Origin: Bacteroidales bacterium
GTDB taxonomy: Bacteria > Bacteroidota > Bacteroidia > Bacteroidales > UBA10428
DNA: 35,667 nt
Direction: 5' to 3'
Assembly: GCA_016936215.1 (NCBI GenBank)
Contig: JAFGPL010000066.1
Location: 1 to 35,667 of the forward strand
Notes under the pieces: model-generated
Told to the model about the DNA's origin: nothing
The model's database searches: none
What the model saw: the letters and a program-made list of their open reading frames with translations, nothing else
Program-made: the position numbers and the translations under genes
Part shown: positions 33,304 through 35,667 of the stretch, one piece after another
Layout of the letters: every line of letters begins with the position of its first letter
How positions within the stretch are numbered: the stretch's first letter is position 1

Positions 33304-33311
33304 TATTTTTG
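33304..33311 (+). promoter_or_regulatory. Perfect -7 box for the esterase gene
   Basis: TATTTTTG fully matches TAnnTTTG. No TTTG at 19-21 bases upstream is seen; the nearest are GTTG 24 bases and CTTG 14 bases away. A poor -33 element beside an operator suits a regulated promoter. The leader to the ATG at 33353 would be about 35 bases. Confidence 0.45.
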
Positions 33312-33352
33312 TAATTAAAGTTGAATTTATTTCTGGTTTAATGGAAGTGAAT

Positions 33353-35308
33353 ATGAAAAATAAAGTTTTTGGGGTATTAATCATTTTGTTATTTGTTTTA
33401 TCAGCTCATGGCTTTGGTGCGGTAAGGTTACCCCGTCTTATCAGTAACGGCATGGTATTGCAGCGGGATACGGAGATAAAAATATGGGGATGGGCAGATA
33501 GTTCAGAGATGGTTACTGTAGAATTTCTCGGTTCAACATACCAGACCGTGGCAAACGGGAAAGGTGAATGGTATGTTACACTGCCACAGTTAAAAGCTGG
33601 TGGCCCATACTCGATGCAGTTACAGGCCAGCAATACCCTTCATATTGAAAATATTCTGATTGGCGATGTCTGGGTGTGTTCCGGCCAGTCAAATATGGAA
33701 ATTCCCATGCGAAGAGTAAGCTGGATTTATGAAAAAGAGGTTGCTGAGGCCGATGATGAAATGATAAGACAATTTTATGTGCCGCGTAACTGCAATTTTT
33801 CAGGACCTCTGCATGATTTGAATTCCGGAAGCTGGAAAGCTGCCAATGCTGAAAATATTTACGATTTTTCTGCAGTAGCCTATTTTTTTGCAAAAAATTT
33901 ATATGGCCAGTACAAAGTGCCTGTCGGGCTTATTAACTCAGCCCTTGGCGGTTCTCCTGCCGAAGCCTGGATAAGTGAAGAATCGCTTAAGCAGTTTCCG
34001 TATCATTACAATGAACTTCAGCGTTTTAAGGATAAATCATTGATAGAGGAAATTGAAAAAAACGACAGAATAAAGATTCAGAATTGGTACACCCTCATTG
34101 GCAATAATGACGAGGGGTATAAAAACACACACAAACCATGGTATGATCCGTCAACAGATATCACCGACTGGAAAACAATGAAAATACCAGGTTATTGGGC
34201 AGATGAGGAACCGGGGAAAATTAATGGCGTAATATGGTTTGGAAAAAAAGCTGTTATTCCTTCTTCAATGGCCGGAAAAGAAGCATTATTAATTTTAGGC
34301 AGGATTATTGACTCCGATTCGGTATTTGTAAATGGTGTTTTGGTAGGTACAACCGGGTATCAGTATCCGCCCCGAAGGTACATTGTACCTGCCGGTTTGC
34401 TTAAGAAAGGAGAAAATACCATCGTGGCGAGGGTTATCAGCAATTCGGGCAAAGGTGGTTTTGTGCCGGACAAACCATACGAAATTGTCTGTGGTGACGA
34501 TAAAATTGACCTTAAAGGAGACTGGCATTATAAAGTTGGAGCCATTGCTGAACCCATGCCACCACAGACATTCATAAGGGGCAAACCTGCAGGGCTTTTT
34601 AATGCTATGATTGCGCCTTTGCTGAATTATTCAATAAAAGGTGTAATATGGTACCAGGGTGAATCGAATGCAGAAAGGCCGGGTGAATATTGTAAATTAT
34701 TTTCCGCACTTATATCAGATTGGCGAAAAGTATGGGAGCAGGGCGATTTTCCTTTTCTTTATGTGCAACTTCCAAATTTCATGGAACCAAGGGACCACCC
34801 TTCTGAGAGTAACTGGGCGCTTTTAAGGGAAGCACAGTCAAAGGCTTTGGCATTGCCAAACACCGCTATGGCTGTTGCTATTGATGTTGGGGAATGGAAC
34901 GATATTCACCCACTCAGGAAAAAAGAGGTTGGCGACCGTCTTGCCCTTGCTGCCCGGAATATTGCCTATGGTGAGAAAAACATTGTCTTTTCAGGGCCTG
35001 TCTTCAAGTCAATGGAGATTAAAAAAGGAAAGGCAATACTGAGTTTCGAACATACAGGCAGCGGGCTTATTGCAAAAGATGGTGGTGAGCTCAGGCATTT
35101 TGCCATTGCAGGGACCGACAAAAAATTTGTTTGGGCAAAGGCCGTTTTCAAAAATAATACAGTTGTGGTATGGGCCCCTGGCATTAAAAATCCTGTGGCA
35201 GTAAGATATGCATGGGCAGATAATCCTGAAGGGGTTAACTTCTTCAACAAAGAAGGATTGCCTGCACAGCCCTTCAGAACAGACGATTGGAACAACGAAG
35301 GAAAGTAG
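33353..35308 (+). CDS. Secreted sialate O-acetylesterase-like SGNH carbohydrate esterase
   Basis: This 651-residue protein has a signal peptide (KNKVFGVLIILLFVLSAHGFG). An N-terminal beta domain (VRLPRLISNGMVLQRD, IKIWGWADSSEMVTVEF) precedes an SGNH esterase domain. Its nucleophile is S113 in CSGQSNMEIP, block III is GVIWYQGESNAERP, and the catalytic D517/H519 lie in DIHPLRKKEVGDRLA. A jelly-roll insert of roughly 150 residues (DITDWKTMKIPGYW to FVPDKPYEIV) splits the SGNH fold, as in the sialate O-acetylesterase/CE20-like group. It removes acetyl groups from sialic acid or xylan-type sugars. The ATG at 33353 is chosen as it begins the signal peptide; ATGs at 33341 and 33287 are alternatives. 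Confidence 0.92.
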   Translation: MKNKVFGVLIILLFVLSAHGFGAVRLPRLISNGMVLQRDTEIKIWGWADSSEMVTVEFLGSTYQTVANGKGEWYVTLPQLKAGGPYSMQLQASNTLHIENILIGDVWVCSGQSNMEIPMRRVSWIYEKEVAEADDEMIRQFYVPRNCNFSGPLHDLNSGSWKAANAENIYDFSAVAYFFAKNLYGQYKVPVGLINSALGGSPAEAWISEESLKQFPYHYNELQRFKDKSLIEEIEKNDRIKIQNWYTLIGNNDEGYKNTHKPWYDPSTDITDWKTMKIPGYWADEEPGKINGVIWFGKKAVIPSSMAGKEALLILGRIIDSDSVFVNGVLVGTTGYQYPPRRYIVPAGLLKKGENTIVARVISNSGKGGFVPDKPYEIVCGDDKIDLKGDWHYKVGAIAEPMPPQTFIRGKPAGLFNAMIAPLLNYSIKGVIWYQGESNAERPGEYCKLFSALISDWRKVWEQGDFPFLYVQLPNFMEPRDHPSESNWALLREAQSKALALPNTAMAVAIDVGEWNDIHPLRKKEVGDRLALAARNIAYGEKNIVFSGPVFKSMEIKKGKAILSFEHTGSGLIAKDGGELRHFAIAGTDKKFVWAKAVFKNNTVVVWAPGIKNPVAVRYAWADNPEGVNFFNKEGLPAQPFRTDDWNNEGK

Positions 35309-35667
35309 CACAAAATTATCCTTCCGGCTTCCATAAATATCCAATTAAAACATACAAACTAATTCTTAGTTATTAAAGCTGTTCAGCAAAATGCCTTCGG
35401 CAAGAGCTCAGACCTCCGAAGTCAGAGGTGTTGCGAATTTGTACCTTTGTAGTCTGAAAACCATAACAAATACCTCAAATCAAAAATCATCTGTTTTATT
35501 TGGGCATCATACTGCGATTGGTGAATTCATTGCCAATAGCATATAGGAATTTTATCTCTTTGCCCAAGATAATATGATTAAAAATACTAGGGTATTTACT
35601 TCTTGCCACATGATTAAAACACTTACTATACCTTATTTGTAAGGACATTCTTTGATAAAATAGGTTC
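35309..35667. other. Non-coding right edge with palindromes and a possible promoter
   Basis: No open frame of length is present in these 359 bases. TGCCTTCGGCA near 35390 and the imperfect 18-base palindrome ACCTC-CGAAGTCA-GAGGT at 35412-35429 sit side by side. A perfect TAnnTTTG box, TACCTTTG, follows at 35442-35449 on the plus strand, but only very short frames follow before the window ends. The block could be the edge of a dispersed repeat or insertion sequence, or the leader of a gene outside the window. Confidence 0.4.

Noticed and set aside
1-35667. Genes for rRNA, tRNA, CRISPR, prophage or toxin-antitoxin systems
   Set aside because: No matching sequence, repeat array or fold was found in the intergenic regions or in the frames examined.

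Overview
The window looks like the chromosome of a free-living or host-associated Bacteroidota bacterium, most like Bacteroidales/Marinilabiliales-type lineages. The grounds are a stand-alone MnmD, a 286-residue primary sigma factor of the short Bacteroidota type, type IX secretion genes (porV, porU, a porP/sprF family gene, gldJ), a SusC/SusD pair with an ECF sigma/FecR pair, and repeated upstream motifs of the Bacteroidota form TTTG-N19-21-TAnnTTTG. No rRNA, tRNA, CRISPR array, prophage or intact insertion sequence was seen.

Layout. 1-5.5 kb is housekeeping: the N-terminus of an HU-family gene leaving the window on the left, mnmD, bcp-recA as a likely pair, a roughly 295-bp inverted-repeat-bounded element between recA and the convergent rpoD, then an HtrA periplasmic protease. 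5.7-14.6 kb holds a long-chain acyl-CoA synthetase, an orphan membrane hybrid histidine kinase, a tight three-gene operon (E1/ThiF-like adenylyltransferase, amidohydrolase, PaaK-like adenylate-forming enzyme), a double universal stress protein, a VTT/DedA-like membrane protein and a CoA-binding protein. 14.6-24.2 kb is the type IX secretion/gliding block: ispF, porV and porU on the minus strand, then a PorP/SprF-family gene, gldJ and murF on the plus strand. It resembles the porV-porU-gldJ-murF neighbourhood of Flavobacterium, with a PorP/SprF gene inserted.

24.7-35.3 kb is a compact glycan-utilisation locus: a SusD lipoprotein, an STN-domain SusC, FecR anti-sigma, ECF sigma and a LacI regulator on the minus strand, and a divergent secreted SGNH (sialate O-acetylesterase-like) enzyme on the plus strand. 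Signalling is expected to run from ligand-loaded SusC through its STN domain to FecR and the ECF sigma. The LacI gene overlaps the sigma gene by 28 bp, and two matching palindromic operators lie between lacI and the esterase, so one locus appears to carry both a trans-envelope and a cytosolic sugar sensor. A perfect TAnnTTTG box and an intrinsic terminator on the plus strand frame a short putative antisense RNA over the susC leader.

The most notable items are the candidate antisense RNA at the susC leader, the LacI/ECF dual-control arrangement with its operators, the E1-like/amidohydrolase/PaaK-like operon of unknown function, and the inverted-repeat element that ends at the rpoD stop codon.
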